From assembly GCA_903847325.1 (NCBI GenBank), contig CAINDJ010000244.1:1-48861 (forward strand): DNA of 48,861 bases. Direction: 5' to 3'. Of the stretch, positions 30,667 through 40,154 are shown piece by piece (position 1 is the first letter of the stretch; the number at the start of each line of letters is the position of its first letter). The position numbers were made by a program, and so were the translations under genes. The DNA is from an uncultured beta proteobacterium (GTDB lineage Bacteria > Pseudomonadota > Gammaproteobacteria > Burkholderiales > Burkholderiaceae_B). The notes under the pieces were generated by a model, which searched no databases, was not told where the DNA came from, and saw only the letters and a program-made list of their open reading frames with translations.

Positions 30667-32223
30667 TTATTTCCAGCTCATTTCCCAGAAACGAACCAGT
30701 TCGTCCTGGTAAGGCGTGAATTTCACATCCTTGTTTGCAACATAATAGACAGGCAGAGTCCAGAGCGGCACAGCGAGCGCTTTTTCTGAAATCATCACCA
30801 GTGCTTTGTTGTAAACCGCCTTGCGTTCGACGGGGTCAATCGTGTGATCACCCTCGTCGAGCAGTTTAATGATCGCCGGGTCGCGCGCGACATCGTCGCT
30901 TCCGCCGCCAAAGTAGACGGGGGTAGAGGCCGATGTATCGTTCACCAGGTTTGATCCCCAGGTCTGGTGCGTAATCGATGTTTTGTTTGCCCGTGCCAGA
31001 TCACGCATGGCGGCATATTGCATAAAACCCAGTTTGGCCTTAATACCAACAGCCTGGAGATAATTGATCATGGCCTCAGTCTGATTCCGTTCGCGGTACG
31101 ACATCAGATCGACGGAAAAGCCATTTGGAAACCCTGCTTCAGCGAGTAGCTTTTTAGACAAGGCGGGATCGTATTTGTACACCGGCACGCCATCACTGCT
31201 GCAAGCAACTTGCGTGGGGGTGCACATCGAATTGAGGAGCTCGCCACCGCCGACGATATTTTTAAGAATGGATTCGCGATCAATTGCATGCGCAATCGCT
31301 TTGCGCACACGGATGTCCTTGAGCTCAGGACTAGGTGTGCCTTCCAGAATATTGAACTGTAAAAATACCATCCGCATGGTGTTGCCACTCTGTACTTGCA
31401 AGTGCGGCAATGTTTTTAAATTTTCTGCCTGATCTTTTGGCACGTGCATGATGAAGTCTTCACCGCCCGACATCACCTCAGCCATTTGTGTCTGGCGGTC
31501 AGAGATAAAGCGGATTTTGACTTTATTAATGGTTGGTTGTTTTTTAGGTGACTCTTTAAAGTAGTCAGCGTTGCGCTCTAGCGTGACGGATTTACCGGGT
31601 ATGTTTTCTACGATTTTGTAGGGTCCCGAGCCAACAGGTTTAGCGTTCATACCTGCAGGGCCGACTTCCTGGTAATACTTGGCCGGGTGAATCGCAAGCG
31701 TGGTGGCCAGATAGTCAATCGCAGCAGGGAATGGTTCCTTGGCGATAATGCGGACTTTAAATTTGTCGATTTTTTCGACTTTATCAATCCACCGAACGTT
31801 TTGCTGTGTAGTTGCTTTGTTTTTAGGATCTGCAACGTAGTTCAGGGTGAACACGACCGAGTCTGCGTCGAACTCTTCGCCGTTGTGAAATTTCACGCCT
31901 TCGCGCAGATCAAACTCGAGCGTTTTGTCGTCGATTTGTTTCCAGCTCTTGGCCAGTTGCCCTGAGTATTCGTTTGTGACCGCATCGCGATAGACCAGCG
32001 TATCCCAAACGTTGTTGGCGATGATGACGCCAATTCGAACGTTGTTGAAATATGGGTCAATGTTCTCAGGCGCCTGATCATAGGCCATGCCCAGGGTGTT
32101 GTTGGCTTTATTGGCTAGTGCAACGGGCGAAATCAGACTCGCCGAAATAACGCACGCTGTGAGTGCCAGTAAGGCTTTGATCCGGTGCATGCTCGGAGCA
32201 TGATACTGAGCGTTCTTTTTCAT
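30667..32223 (-). CDS. Dipeptide-type ABC transporter substrate-binding protein (SBP family 5)
   Basis: LEFDLREGVKFHNGEEFDADSVVFTLNYVADP; start at ATG 32223 (MKKNAQYHAP...). Confidence 0.92.
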   Translation of the reverse strand: MKKNAQYHAPSMHRIKALLALTACVISASLISPVALANKANNTLGMAYDQAPENIDPYFNNVRIGVIIANNVWDTLVYRDAVTNEYSGQLAKSWKQIDDKTLEFDLREGVKFHNGEEFDADSVVFTLNYVADPKNKATTQQNVRWIDKVEKIDKFKVRIIAKEPFPAAIDYLATTLAIHPAKYYQEVGPAGMNAKPVGSGPYKIVENIPGKSVTLERNADYFKESPKKQPTINKVKIRFISDRQTQMAEVMSGGEDFIMHVPKDQAENLKTLPHLQVQSGNTMRMVFLQFNILEGTPSPELKDIRVRKAIAHAIDRESILKNIVGGGELLNSMCTPTQVACSSDGVPVYKYDPALSKKLLAEAGFPNGFSVDLMSYRERNQTEAMINYLQAVGIKAKLGFMQYAAMRDLARANKTSITHQTWGSNLVNDTSASTPVYFGGGSDDVARDPAIIKLLDEGDHTIDPVERKAVYNKALVMISEKALAVPLWTLPVYYVANKDVKFTPYQDELVRFWEMSWK

Positions 32224-32478
32224 GAGTGTCCTAGTTGGCCATATCGCAATGCGATGACGTGTATACCAGTTTGTAAATATTGCTAACAAGCTTGCTTAAT
32301 TATCGTGCTGTTTCATTCAAGCAAGTTACATGCCAAATTTATCATTTTAAAAATTTGAATGTTTGGGTTTTCTTCAGTCTAATGGTAAATACTCAAAACC
32401 TGTCGCACCTTGTGCGCAGTCATGCTATATCTGAGCGCTGGACGTTGAATCACAAGTCGAAATATTAAAAGGCTACTT

Positions 32479-33528
32479 ATGTCGAATGACGCTTTGCAGC
32501 AAGCGGTGCAGTTCTCGATCGATCACGAAACGACCTGGGATCGTGATTGCAATGGCAAATGGGGTGTACATATTTCCGATCCGCCACCATGGAATCGTTT
32601 ATACGGCCCTGTCCACTCACGCGGCCCCGTGTCCGGCACGATTGTTCAAAACGGTAAAACCCTTGTTTCCTGGGGTGAACCCAAGCGTGCGGATCTGACC
32701 TTCAGTGTTGCTAAAACTTGTCTGGCGCTGCTAGCTGGCGTTGCACATGATCGTGGACTGCTGCCCGATGTCAATGAGCCGATTGGTAAACGTGTCAAAG
32801 GTATTGGTTTTGATCATGGTAATAACGCCTTGATCACCTGGGCCCAGATGCTCCAGCAGACTAGTGAGTGGGAAGGCACATGCTTTGATATCCCCGATCA
32901 GGCCGATCGTTACCGTGCGGTGACCTTTGCTGCGGCACCAGACGGTAAAAAAGGCGATGCGCGTCCACTGCAAACTCCTGGCACTTACTGGGAATACAAC
33001 GATGTGCGGATTAATCAGCTCTCGCTTGCTTTGCTGCACTTGTTTCAGCGTCCGCTGCCGGAAGTCTTTCGCGAAGCCATCATGCGTCCAGTCGGGGCTA
33101 CAGAGGACTGGAACTGGGTAGGTTATGACAACGCATGGGTAGAGATCGCAGGAAAACGCGTGCAGTCCGTGCCAGGGGGTACGCACTGGGGCGGTGGTAT
33201 GTCAATCAGCGCCGAGGATCAGGCGCTAGTGGGGCAGATGATGCTCAACGAAGGTGTTGCCGCCAATGGCAATCGGGTTATTTCCGCTGAATGGATCAGG
33301 CAAATGCAGGTGCCCTGTGATTTGGCACCTTTTTATGGCTACCTGGTCTGGTTGAATAAAGATCAGAAAGTGTTCCCCAGCGTGCCCGCATCGAGCTATT
33401 TCGCTGTCGGAGCAGGGAGCTCATTTACCTGGATTGAACCTGAGAAAAAGCTGGTTGTGATTGTGCGTTGGCTAAATTCCGCGCATGCGGATGAATTTTT
33501 TGGCAAGGTTTACAACGCAATAGCCTGA
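32479..33528 (+). CDS. Serine hydrolase / beta-lactamase (class C-like) family protein
   Basis: TFSVAKTCLALLAGVAHDRG (SxxK), YWEYNDVRINQLSLALL (YxN), HWGGGMSISAEDQALVGQMMLNEG. Confidence 0.85.
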   Translation: MSNDALQQAVQFSIDHETTWDRDCNGKWGVHISDPPPWNRLYGPVHSRGPVSGTIVQNGKTLVSWGEPKRADLTFSVAKTCLALLAGVAHDRGLLPDVNEPIGKRVKGIGFDHGNNALITWAQMLQQTSEWEGTCFDIPDQADRYRAVTFAAAPDGKKGDARPLQTPGTYWEYNDVRINQLSLALLHLFQRPLPEVFREAIMRPVGATEDWNWVGYDNAWVEIAGKRVQSVPGGTHWGGGMSISAEDQALVGQMMLNEGVAANGNRVISAEWIRQMQVPCDLAPFYGYLVWLNKDQKVFPSVPASSYFAVGAGSSFTWIEPEKKLVVIVRWLNSAHADEFFGKVYNAIA

Positions 33529-33567
33529 AATAGTCTGATTACAGTGTCTTTTCAGACTGATTAGGCG

Positions 33568-33597
33568 AAAACGGGTGGGGTAACTCCTACCCGTTTT
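33568..33597. terminator. Rho-independent terminator-like hairpin
   Basis: AAAACGGGT-N12-ACCCGTTTT. Confidence 0.7.
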
Positions 33598-33671
33598 GCA
33601 TTTTAAAGAATCCCAAGCTTGATTTATGATGTGGGTATCACTCATACGCGTTTAAGCGTTCAAGGATTCTC

Positions 33672-34955
33672 ATGCGTAAATTTGTCCTGTCTGCTGCAAC
33701 GGCAGCACTTGCACTGACGCTTGGCACTGGTGGTGAGCTTTCAGGTATCTCTCTGAATCCTCAAGCCTATGCCCAGTCTAGCCAGCAGTCCGCTAACTTA
33801 TCCCAGCCACAGTTGCAGTCGCTGGTTTCCCCGATTGCTTTGTATCCCGACTCTTTGCTGTCGCAAATGTTGATGGCTGCAACGTATCCGCTCGAGGTCG
33901 CTGAGGCTGCCAACTGGCAGCGTAGCAACCAACACCTGGCTGGTACGCAATTACAAGACGCTCTCAAGCCCCAGACATGGGACAACAGTGTGAAGTCTTT
34001 AGTGTCTTTCCCCGAGGCACTTGAGAGACTAGGTAACAATCTGAGTTGGACCCAAAAACTTGGGGATGCCTATCTGGCACAGCCTAAGGATTTAATGCAG
34101 GCAGTGCAAAGTCTGCGTGCCAAGGCTAAGCAGGCTGGTAATCTCCAGTCCAACCAGCAGGTACAGGTGAGTACCGAACAGTCCAACATTATTATTGTTC
34201 CTGCTAATCCGCAGGTCATTTATGTCCCGACTTACAACCCAACCATGGTGTATGGTGCCTGGGCCTATCCTGCTTATCCTCCTTACCCTGCCTACAACCC
34301 TGCCTGGGGCATGTTAGCGTTTGGGGCAGGCATGGCTGTGGGCGCTGCGCTCTGGTCTACTCCTCACTGGGGCAGTGGCTCGATCACCGTCAACAACAAT
34401 ACGTTTAATAATTTCAACCACAGCTTTAACTCCGTTAATAATCTCTCTTCAGAGCGTTTAGGCGGCAACAGTAATTGGAATTACAACCCCGCACACCGCG
34501 ATGGTGTGCCGTACAGTAACTCCGCACTGAACAACCGTTATGGTGATGGCAACCGAAGCGCGATTGATCGTAATGACATCCAGCGTCAGCAAAATGCCGC
34601 GAATGACTGGAAAAACAACGCTTCACCGCAGGATAAAGAGCGCGCCCAGCAGGCACGTCAAAATGCGCAAAACACCTTTAACCGCGATGCATCTCCTCAG
34701 GAAAAACAACAGGCTAGCCAGATGAAATCTGAAGCCTCGAGCGATCGTGCGCAAGATCGCGCCAATCCTAATCAAGGTCGTGAAGCGGCCCAGGAAAACC
34801 AGATGCGCAGTCAAGGTCGTAGCGATGTGAGTCAAGACCGCTCAAGCGGTGGTGACCGTAGCTTTGGCGGTGATCGTTCAGGTGGTGATCGCAGTTTTGG
34901 TGGTGGTGGACGCGGCGGCTTTGGCGGCGGACATTTCGGTGGATTCAGGCGTTAA
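33672..34955 (+). CDS. DUF3300 domain-containing protein with Asn-rich and Gly/Arg-rich C-terminus
   Basis: LSQPQLQSLVSPIALYPDSLLSQMLMAATYPLEVAEAANW; NPQVIYVPTYNPTMVYG. Confidence 0.85.
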   Translation: MRKFVLSAATAALALTLGTGGELSGISLNPQAYAQSSQQSANLSQPQLQSLVSPIALYPDSLLSQMLMAATYPLEVAEAANWQRSNQHLAGTQLQDALKPQTWDNSVKSLVSFPEALERLGNNLSWTQKLGDAYLAQPKDLMQAVQSLRAKAKQAGNLQSNQQVQVSTEQSNIIIVPANPQVIYVPTYNPTMVYGAWAYPAYPPYPAYNPAWGMLAFGAGMAVGAALWSTPHWGSGSITVNNNTFNNFNHSFNSVNNLSSERLGGNSNWNYNPAHRDGVPYSNSALNNRYGDGNRSAIDRNDIQRQQNAANDWKNNASPQDKERAQQARQNAQNTFNRDASPQEKQQASQMKSEASSDRAQDRANPNQGREAAQENQMRSQGRSDVSQDRSSGGDRSFGGDRSGGDRSFGGGGRGGFGGGHFGGFRR

Positions 34956-34968
34956 TGGAATGACTATC

Positions 34969-35343
34969 ATGAAAAAAATTATTGCAATGACTGTGATGGC
35001 CTTTCTGCCTGTCGCACAGAGCTATTCACAAACAACCACGGCTATCCCAAAAGCGGACGTTTCAACCGAAGCCATGATTAAGCTTTGTCAGGATAAAGGT
35101 GATGTGGTTGCTCAGACTTTTTGTTTCGGTTTTGGCGAAGGCGTCTATCAGGCGAATCTCGTGAATCCTGATTCAAAGCTCGCTCCAAAGGTCTGCGTAC
35201 CGCAGGGCGGTATCGGCGTATCTCGCGATGAAGTGCTTGCTGAGTTCATCAAGTGGGCCCAGGCACACCCTGAATACAACAAAGAATTTGCCGCTTCGAC
35301 CGTATTACGTTACTTGCCAATCCGTTTTCCCTGCAAGGGCTGA
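34969..35343 (+). CDS. Rap1a/Tai-family immunity-like secreted protein
   Basis: MKKIIAMTVMAFLPVAQSYSQ signal; C-x-FGFGEGVYQAN...VCVPQGGIGVSRDEVLAEFIKWAQAHPEYN...FPC pattern. Confidence 0.65.
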   Translation: MKKIIAMTVMAFLPVAQSYSQTTTAIPKADVSTEAMIKLCQDKGDVVAQTFCFGFGEGVYQANLVNPDSKLAPKVCVPQGGIGVSRDEVLAEFIKWAQAHPEYNKEFAASTVLRYLPIRFPCKG

Positions 35344-35383
35344 AGACTTTCCCGACTTTAGTTACAATGCTGTCTGAAGTTGT

Positions 35384-35468
35384 GCCCCGATGATGAAATC
35401 GGTAGACATATGAGACTTAAAATCTCAGGCTTAAGGGCGTGCCGGTTCGATTCCGGCTCGGGGCACCA
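35384..35468 (+). tRNA. tRNA-Leu (anticodon TAA), CCA encoded
   Basis: GCCCCGA...TCGGGGCACCA acceptor; anticodon arm TGAGA-CTTAAAA-TCTCA; T arm GCCGGTTCGATTCCGGC. Confidence 0.97.
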
Positions 35469-35487
35469 GCTTCGTTTATTTTGAATC

Positions 35488-35513
35488 AATCCCCTCCTTG
35501 AGGGGATTTTTTT
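35488..35513 (+). terminator. Rho-independent terminator after tRNA-Leu
   Basis: AATCCCCT-CCTTG-AGGGGATT followed by TTTTT. Confidence 0.88.
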
Positions 35514-35544
35514 ACGCCATTTTTACAGGTTATTTGTAAAAGTT

Positions 35545-35558
35545 TTGTTATAGATCAA
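35545..35558 (+). promoter_or_regulatory. Putative FNR/Anr box (TTGTT-ATAG-ATCAA)
   Basis: 9/10 match to TTGAT-N4-ATCAA, 72 bp upstream of the NMO-hemN unit. Confidence 0.7.
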
Positions 35559-35629
35559 ATACTTGAAACTTCAGTTCTTCATTTGCAGGCAATTTGGGTT
35601 TATCTTGGCTTATCGTAAGGAAACCCTTG

Positions 35630-36883
35630 ATGACCTTGAATTCACAGCACGTTCAGTTAAACCCAGCCACTGCAGCGACTCATCCAGATTATTCCGGCTT
35701 TAAACCGCTCAAGCTAGCAGGTAAGGAGATTTTGCCGATCGTGCAGGGCGGTATGGGCGTAGGCGTTTCTGCCCACAGACTCGCAGGCGCGGTTGCACGT
35801 GAAAACGCGATGGGGACTATTGCAAGTATCGATTTGCGGCACCACCACCCAGATTTGATGGAGCAAACGGATCGCTGTCGCGACCGAGATGCGATTGATC
35901 GCGCCAACCTGATTGCGCTGGACCGGGAAATCAAAGCCGCACGCGCGCTTTCTGAAGGCCGTGGCCTGATTGCGGTCAATGTCATGAAAGCGGTTCGCGA
36001 ACATCCCGCGCTGGTTCGCCAAACCTGTGAGTCAGGCGCCGATGTGTTGGTGATGGGGGCAGGATTACCAATTGATTTACCAGAGATGGTGGCGGATTAC
36101 CCAAAAATAGCGTTGGTACCCATCCTGTCCGAATCGCGTGGCGTGGCGATCGTTATGAAAAAATGGCTTAAAAAAGGCCGCTGTCCTGATGCGATCGTCA
36201 TTGAGCATCCGGGTCTGGCAGGTGGACATCTCGGTGCAGCCAAGGTTGCAGACTTACATTCACCCAAATTTGAATTTGAAACCGTTCTGCAAGAGTGTCA
36301 GGCTTTGTTTGCCGAGCTGGGACTTGGTGCGGACGCACCACCCTTAATTCTCGCGGGTGGTATTGATAGTCACGAAAAAGTGCGTCGCTGGCTCCATGCT
36401 GGGGCGAGTGCCGTGCAGCTCGGGACCGCTTTTGCCGTGAGTGCAGAGGGTGACGCGCATATCAATTTCAAAAATGTATTGATGCAGGCTAACCCTTGTG
36501 AGTTGACTGAGTTTGTCAGTGTGGCAGGTTTACCAGCCAGAGCTGTCCCTACCCATTGGCTCAATCAGTATCAGCTCCATGAGGGGCAGATGCAGGCGAG
36601 TGCCAAAGCAGATCCCAGACGTTGTGCCCAGCGTGCGGATTGCCTGACGCAATGTGGCTTGCGTGACGGTAACAGTCGCGTAGGACAGTTTTGTATTGAT
36701 ACCAAACTGGTTTCTGCCTTGAAGGGCGAGGTAGGTAAAGGTTTGTTTTTCCGCGGTGCGGGCAAACTGCCCTTTGGTGAGGAAATACGCCCAGTCAGAG
36801 AGCTGATTACCTATCTCCTCAGTGGCCTGATGCCACCAGCGCTTGCGCAAATGAATACGTCCTTGGATATGCAAGCCGCGTAA
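35630..36883 (+). CDS. Nitronate monooxygenase / 2-nitropropane dioxygenase-like FMN protein
   Basis: LPIVQGGMGVGVSAHRLAGAVAREN; IVIEHPGLAGGHLGAA; LAGGIDSHEKVRRWLHAGASAVQLGTAFAVS. Confidence 0.85.
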   Translation: MTLNSQHVQLNPATAATHPDYSGFKPLKLAGKEILPIVQGGMGVGVSAHRLAGAVARENAMGTIASIDLRHHHPDLMEQTDRCRDRDAIDRANLIALDREIKAARALSEGRGLIAVNVMKAVREHPALVRQTCESGADVLVMGAGLPIDLPEMVADYPKIALVPILSESRGVAIVMKKWLKKGRCPDAIVIEHPGLAGGHLGAAKVADLHSPKFEFETVLQECQALFAELGLGADAPPLILAGGIDSHEKVRRWLHAGASAVQLGTAFAVSAEGDAHINFKNVLMQANPCELTEFVSVAGLPARAVPTHWLNQYQLHEGQMQASAKADPRRCAQRADCLTQCGLRDGNSRVGQFCIDTKLVSALKGEVGKGLFFRGAGKLPFGEEIRPVRELITYLLSGLMPPALAQMNTSLDMQAA

Positions 36884-36903
36884 CGTTCGCTGGGAGAAAG
36901 ATT

Positions 36904-38301
36904 ATGCAGATTAAACACGTTACCCCAGTTGAATTTGATACCGCTCTCATCGTCAAGCATGATGGCAGCGGTCCCCGATATACCTCTTATCCCACGGCAG
37001 ATCGTTTTGCGGCCGGAACGATCACGCAGCAGTATTTGACCGCACTCCATGCGCGCCAGATTGAGCGCCCGAATGCTGCGTTATCCCTCTACGTGCATTT
37101 GCCGTTTTGCGATACCGTTTGTTACTACTGTGCTTGTAACAAAATAGCGACGAAAGATCGTGGTCGTGCAGATGTCTATCTGGATTATCTGGAAAAAGAA
37201 ATCACGCTGGTTCGGGCAGAGTTTTCATCGCAACCCGAAGTCAGTCAGCTGCACTTTGGGGGTGGTACGCCAACATTTTTGACCAATGCGCAGATGGAGC
37301 GTTTGCTGGGGATGCTGAAATCAGCTTTCACCTTTAAACCTGACGCCGAGTGTTCGGTCGAGATTGATCCGCGCAGATTAAATCCTGGTGCGCTGGAGCT
37401 GATGGCGCAGCATGGCTTTAACCGCATGAGTATTGGCGTGCAGGATCTCGATCCCGCCGTGCAAAAGGCAGTAAATCGTATCCAGCCACCCGAGGTGACT
37501 GAGTCTGTGCTGGAGCAGGGGCGCAAGCTTGGATACAGCTCAATTAATCTGGATCTGATTTACGGTTTACCCAAACAATCTGTGCAAACGATGCAGGCGA
37601 CCTTAACAACGGTCTTGCAGTGGCGACCCGAGCGTATTGCTCTCTATAGCTATGCGCATTTACCTGAGCGATTCATGCCGCAGCGCCGGATCGACACAGC
37701 AGAAATCCCAGCACCCGCTGAAAAGCTCGCGATGCTCAAACTCGCCGTCACGACATTGCTCAACGCCGGGTATGTGTATATCGGGATGGATCATTTCGCC
37801 TTGCCTGAAGACGAACTAGCGATTGCGCTAGATCAGGGGACGTTGCAACGAAATTTTCAAGGCTACGCGACCCAAGCGGATTGCGATTTAGTTGCGCTTG
37901 GCGTGTCATCCATTAGTCGCATCGGGAACGTATACGCGCAAAACGAGCGTGATCTGGATGCGTATTATGCTGCGCTCGATCAAGGACGACTGCCGCTTGC
38001 CAAAGGACTTGAAATGTCACGCGACGACCTGGTGCGTCGGGCGGTCATTCATGATTTGTTATGCCAGTCCGAAATCGTCATCGCTGATTTTGAGGCGCAG
38101 TGGGATGTGGATTTCGCCACGTACTTTGCACCTGATCTAGAGCAATTACAAGATCTAGAAAAAGATGGGTTGGTGGCTGTGACGGCAGAGGCCATCAGGA
38201 TTACGCCTAAAGGGCGGTTCCTGGCACGTATTGTTGCGATGCGTTTTGATCGCTATTTGCGCGAGGCACGCACGACTGCTAAATATTCGAAGGTGATTTG
38301 A
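36904..38301 (+). CDS. hemN: Oxygen-independent coproporphyrinogen III oxidase (radical SAM)
   Basis: SLYVHLPFCDTVCYYCACNKIATKD; GGGTPTFL; 465 aa. Confidence 0.97.
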   Translation: MQIKHVTPVEFDTALIVKHDGSGPRYTSYPTADRFAAGTITQQYLTALHARQIERPNAALSLYVHLPFCDTVCYYCACNKIATKDRGRADVYLDYLEKEITLVRAEFSSQPEVSQLHFGGGTPTFLTNAQMERLLGMLKSAFTFKPDAECSVEIDPRRLNPGALELMAQHGFNRMSIGVQDLDPAVQKAVNRIQPPEVTESVLEQGRKLGYSSINLDLIYGLPKQSVQTMQATLTTVLQWRPERIALYSYAHLPERFMPQRRIDTAEIPAPAEKLAMLKLAVTTLLNAGYVYIGMDHFALPEDELAIALDQGTLQRNFQGYATQADCDLVALGVSSISRIGNVYAQNERDLDAYYAALDQGRLPLAKGLEMSRDDLVRRAVIHDLLCQSEIVIADFEAQWDVDFATYFAPDLEQLQDLEKDGLVAVTAEAIRITPKGRFLARIVAMRFDRYLREARTTAKYSKVI

Positions 38302-38315
38302 TTTCGGATAACGAT

Positions 38316-38792
38316 TTACGCCACCCAGCTCCCCGACTTGCCACCATGCTTTTCCAACAGCCTGACCCCAACAATCACCATGCCTCGATCGATCGCTTTC
38401 AGCATGTCATAGATAGTGAGCAATGCTACGCTAGCAGCTGTCAGCGCTTCCATCTCAACACCCGTGCGACCAACGGTTTCAGAGCAGGTCGTACACGTCA
38501 CAGAAGAAGACTCGGGGTGTAATTCAAAATCTACGGTGACGCGCGTAAGCGGTATAGGGTGGCAAAGCGGGATCAGCGATCCTGTTTGCTTTGCACCCAT
38601 GATTCCCGCAAGCCTCGCAATCCCCAACACATCCCCTTTGGCCGCCTGGCCAGAGGAGAGCTTTGCAAAGGTCGCCGCTTGCATCGTGATCTTGCCTTGA
38701 GCAATCGCACGACGATGTGTTTCTGCTTTGGCTGAGACATCCACCATATGGGCCTGGCCTGCAGCGTCAAAGTGGGTGAGATCTTGAGTCAT
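38316..38792 (-). CDS. moaC: Cyclic pyranopterin monophosphate synthase
   Basis: [60 protein letters not shown]. Confidence 0.97.
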   Translation of the reverse strand: MTQDLTHFDAAGQAHMVDVSAKAETHRRAIAQGKITMQAATFAKLSSGQAAKGDVLGIARLAGIMGAKQTGSLIPLCHPIPLTRVTVDFELHPESSSVTCTTCSETVGRTGVEMEALTAASVALLTIYDMLKAIDRGMVIVGVRLLEKHGGKSGSWVA

Positions 38793-39376
38793 GCCGAATT
38801 CCGTTTGGTCTGGAATGTATCCAGTGTGTTGAAGTTCCTGAATGCATCTGCATCATCAAAAGCGACCGTGATTGCACGCGCTTTCTCAAGCCACGCGACG
38901 ACCGAACCATGACCTGTATCCAGAAATTGTCCAAGAGACCCGCTTAAGGATGGGTGAAGTAAGCAGCACAGCGGATGGGGACCATCTGCGGTCGTTGCAT
39001 AAGCAGCCATTGCATCTGGATGCTCATCCATGGCTTGTTGCAGTCTTTCAAATAAATCCAGAGGCAACAACGGCGTGTCACAGGGTACGACCAGGAGATT
39101 GTTTTTTTTACAGCGCATGAGTCCCGCCTCAACGCCGGCGAGCGGTCCCGCAAAATCAGCGCGTTCGTCCGGGGCAACAAGATGTCCGGTTTGCTGATAC
39201 GCATCGATATTGCGATTGGCGCTGATAATCGTGCGAGTAGGGGGAGGGCTTTGTTGCCCCAGGCGTTGCATCACGTGCTCAATCAGCGGGTGGCCCTCCC
39301 ACATGATCCAGCCTTTGTCGCGGCCAGACATTCTGCTGCCACGACCACCTGCGAGAATCAGTGCGTCGTACGTCAT
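38789..39376 (-). CDS. mobA: Molybdenum cofactor guanylyltransferase
   Basis: [49 protein letters not shown]. Confidence 0.95.
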   Translation of the reverse strand: MTYDALILAGGRGSRMSGRDKGWIMWEGHPLIEHVMQRLGQQSPPPTRTIISANRNIDAYQQTGHLVAPDERADFAGPLAGVEAGLMRCKKNNLLVVPCDTPLLPLDLFERLQQAMDEHPDAMAAYATTADGPHPLCCLLHPSLSGSLGQFLDTGHGSVVAWLEKARAITVAFDDADAFRNFNTLDTFQTKRNSA

Positions 39377-39870
39377 TTTTGCTCCCACTTCGCGGCTGCG
39401 TGATCATCGCTTTCGCGTGCTTCGATCCAGCGAGGACCATCCGGCGTCCATTCTTTTTTCCAGAAAGGCGCTTCGGTTTTTAGGTAATCCATGATGAACG
39501 TGTTGGCCTCATAGGCATCGCCGCGATGTGGGCTGGCGGTGAGGACTAAAACAATCTGATCCCCCGGATACATCTTACCCACGCGGTGCACGATGCGTGC
39601 GGCTTGGAGAGCCCAGCGTTTGCGCGCCTCGGCAAGGATGTTGGCAAGCGTTTTTTCGGTCATGCCAGGATAGTGTTCCAGCTCGAGTGCGACGACATCG
39701 TCGGCCAGATTCAAATCTCGTACCATGCCTATAAAACCGACCACCGCGCCAATGCCTCTGTCATCACTAACCAGACGGGCATGTTCGGTATTTAAATCAA
39801 AGTCTTCGTGTTGTACCGCAACCGAAAATCGATTGTCAGTCTGGTTGATTTTTTCTTGGGTATTGGACAC
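39373..39870 (-). CDS. moaE: Molybdopterin synthase catalytic subunit
   Basis: GAVVGFIGMVRD; LELEHYPGMTEKTL; HRGDAYEANTFIMDYLKTEAPFWKKE. Confidence 0.96.
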   Translation of the reverse strand: MSNTQEKINQTDNRFSVAVQHEDFDLNTEHARLVSDDRGIGAVVGFIGMVRDLNLADDVVALELEHYPGMTEKTLANILAEARKRWALQAARIVHRVGKMYPGDQIVLVLTASPHRGDAYEANTFIMDYLKTEAPFWKKEWTPDGPRWIEARESDDHAAAKWEQK

Positions 39871-39876
39871 GATTAC

Positions 39877-40137
39877 TCAGCCTCCCGTGACAGGTCTGAA
39901 TATCGCAACTTCAGCACCGTCTGCGAGCGCTGTGTCGAGCTCGACCATGTCCTGATTCATCGCTACACGAAATGCCGCGCCACCTGTGAAGGTTTCAAGC
40001 CACACCCCGCCTCGTGTACTCAAATGATGTATGAGGTCGGCAATCGTCACGACCGATTCGGGTGCGATCAGCGTCTCTTCGGCAAGGCCGAAACGCTCAC
40101 GCAATTGTGCAAAATAAAGAACCTTCAGACGCATCAC
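39877..40137 (-). CDS. moaD: Molybdopterin synthase sulfur carrier subunit
   Basis: MMRLKVLYFAQLRERFGLAEE...EVAIFRPVTGG with C-terminal GG. Confidence 0.95.
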   Translation of the reverse strand: MMRLKVLYFAQLRERFGLAEETLIAPESVVTIADLIHHLSTRGGVWLETFTGGAAFRVAMNQDMVELDTALADGAEVAIFRPVTGG

Positions 40138-40154
40138 GGATGGCTCAATTTAAA

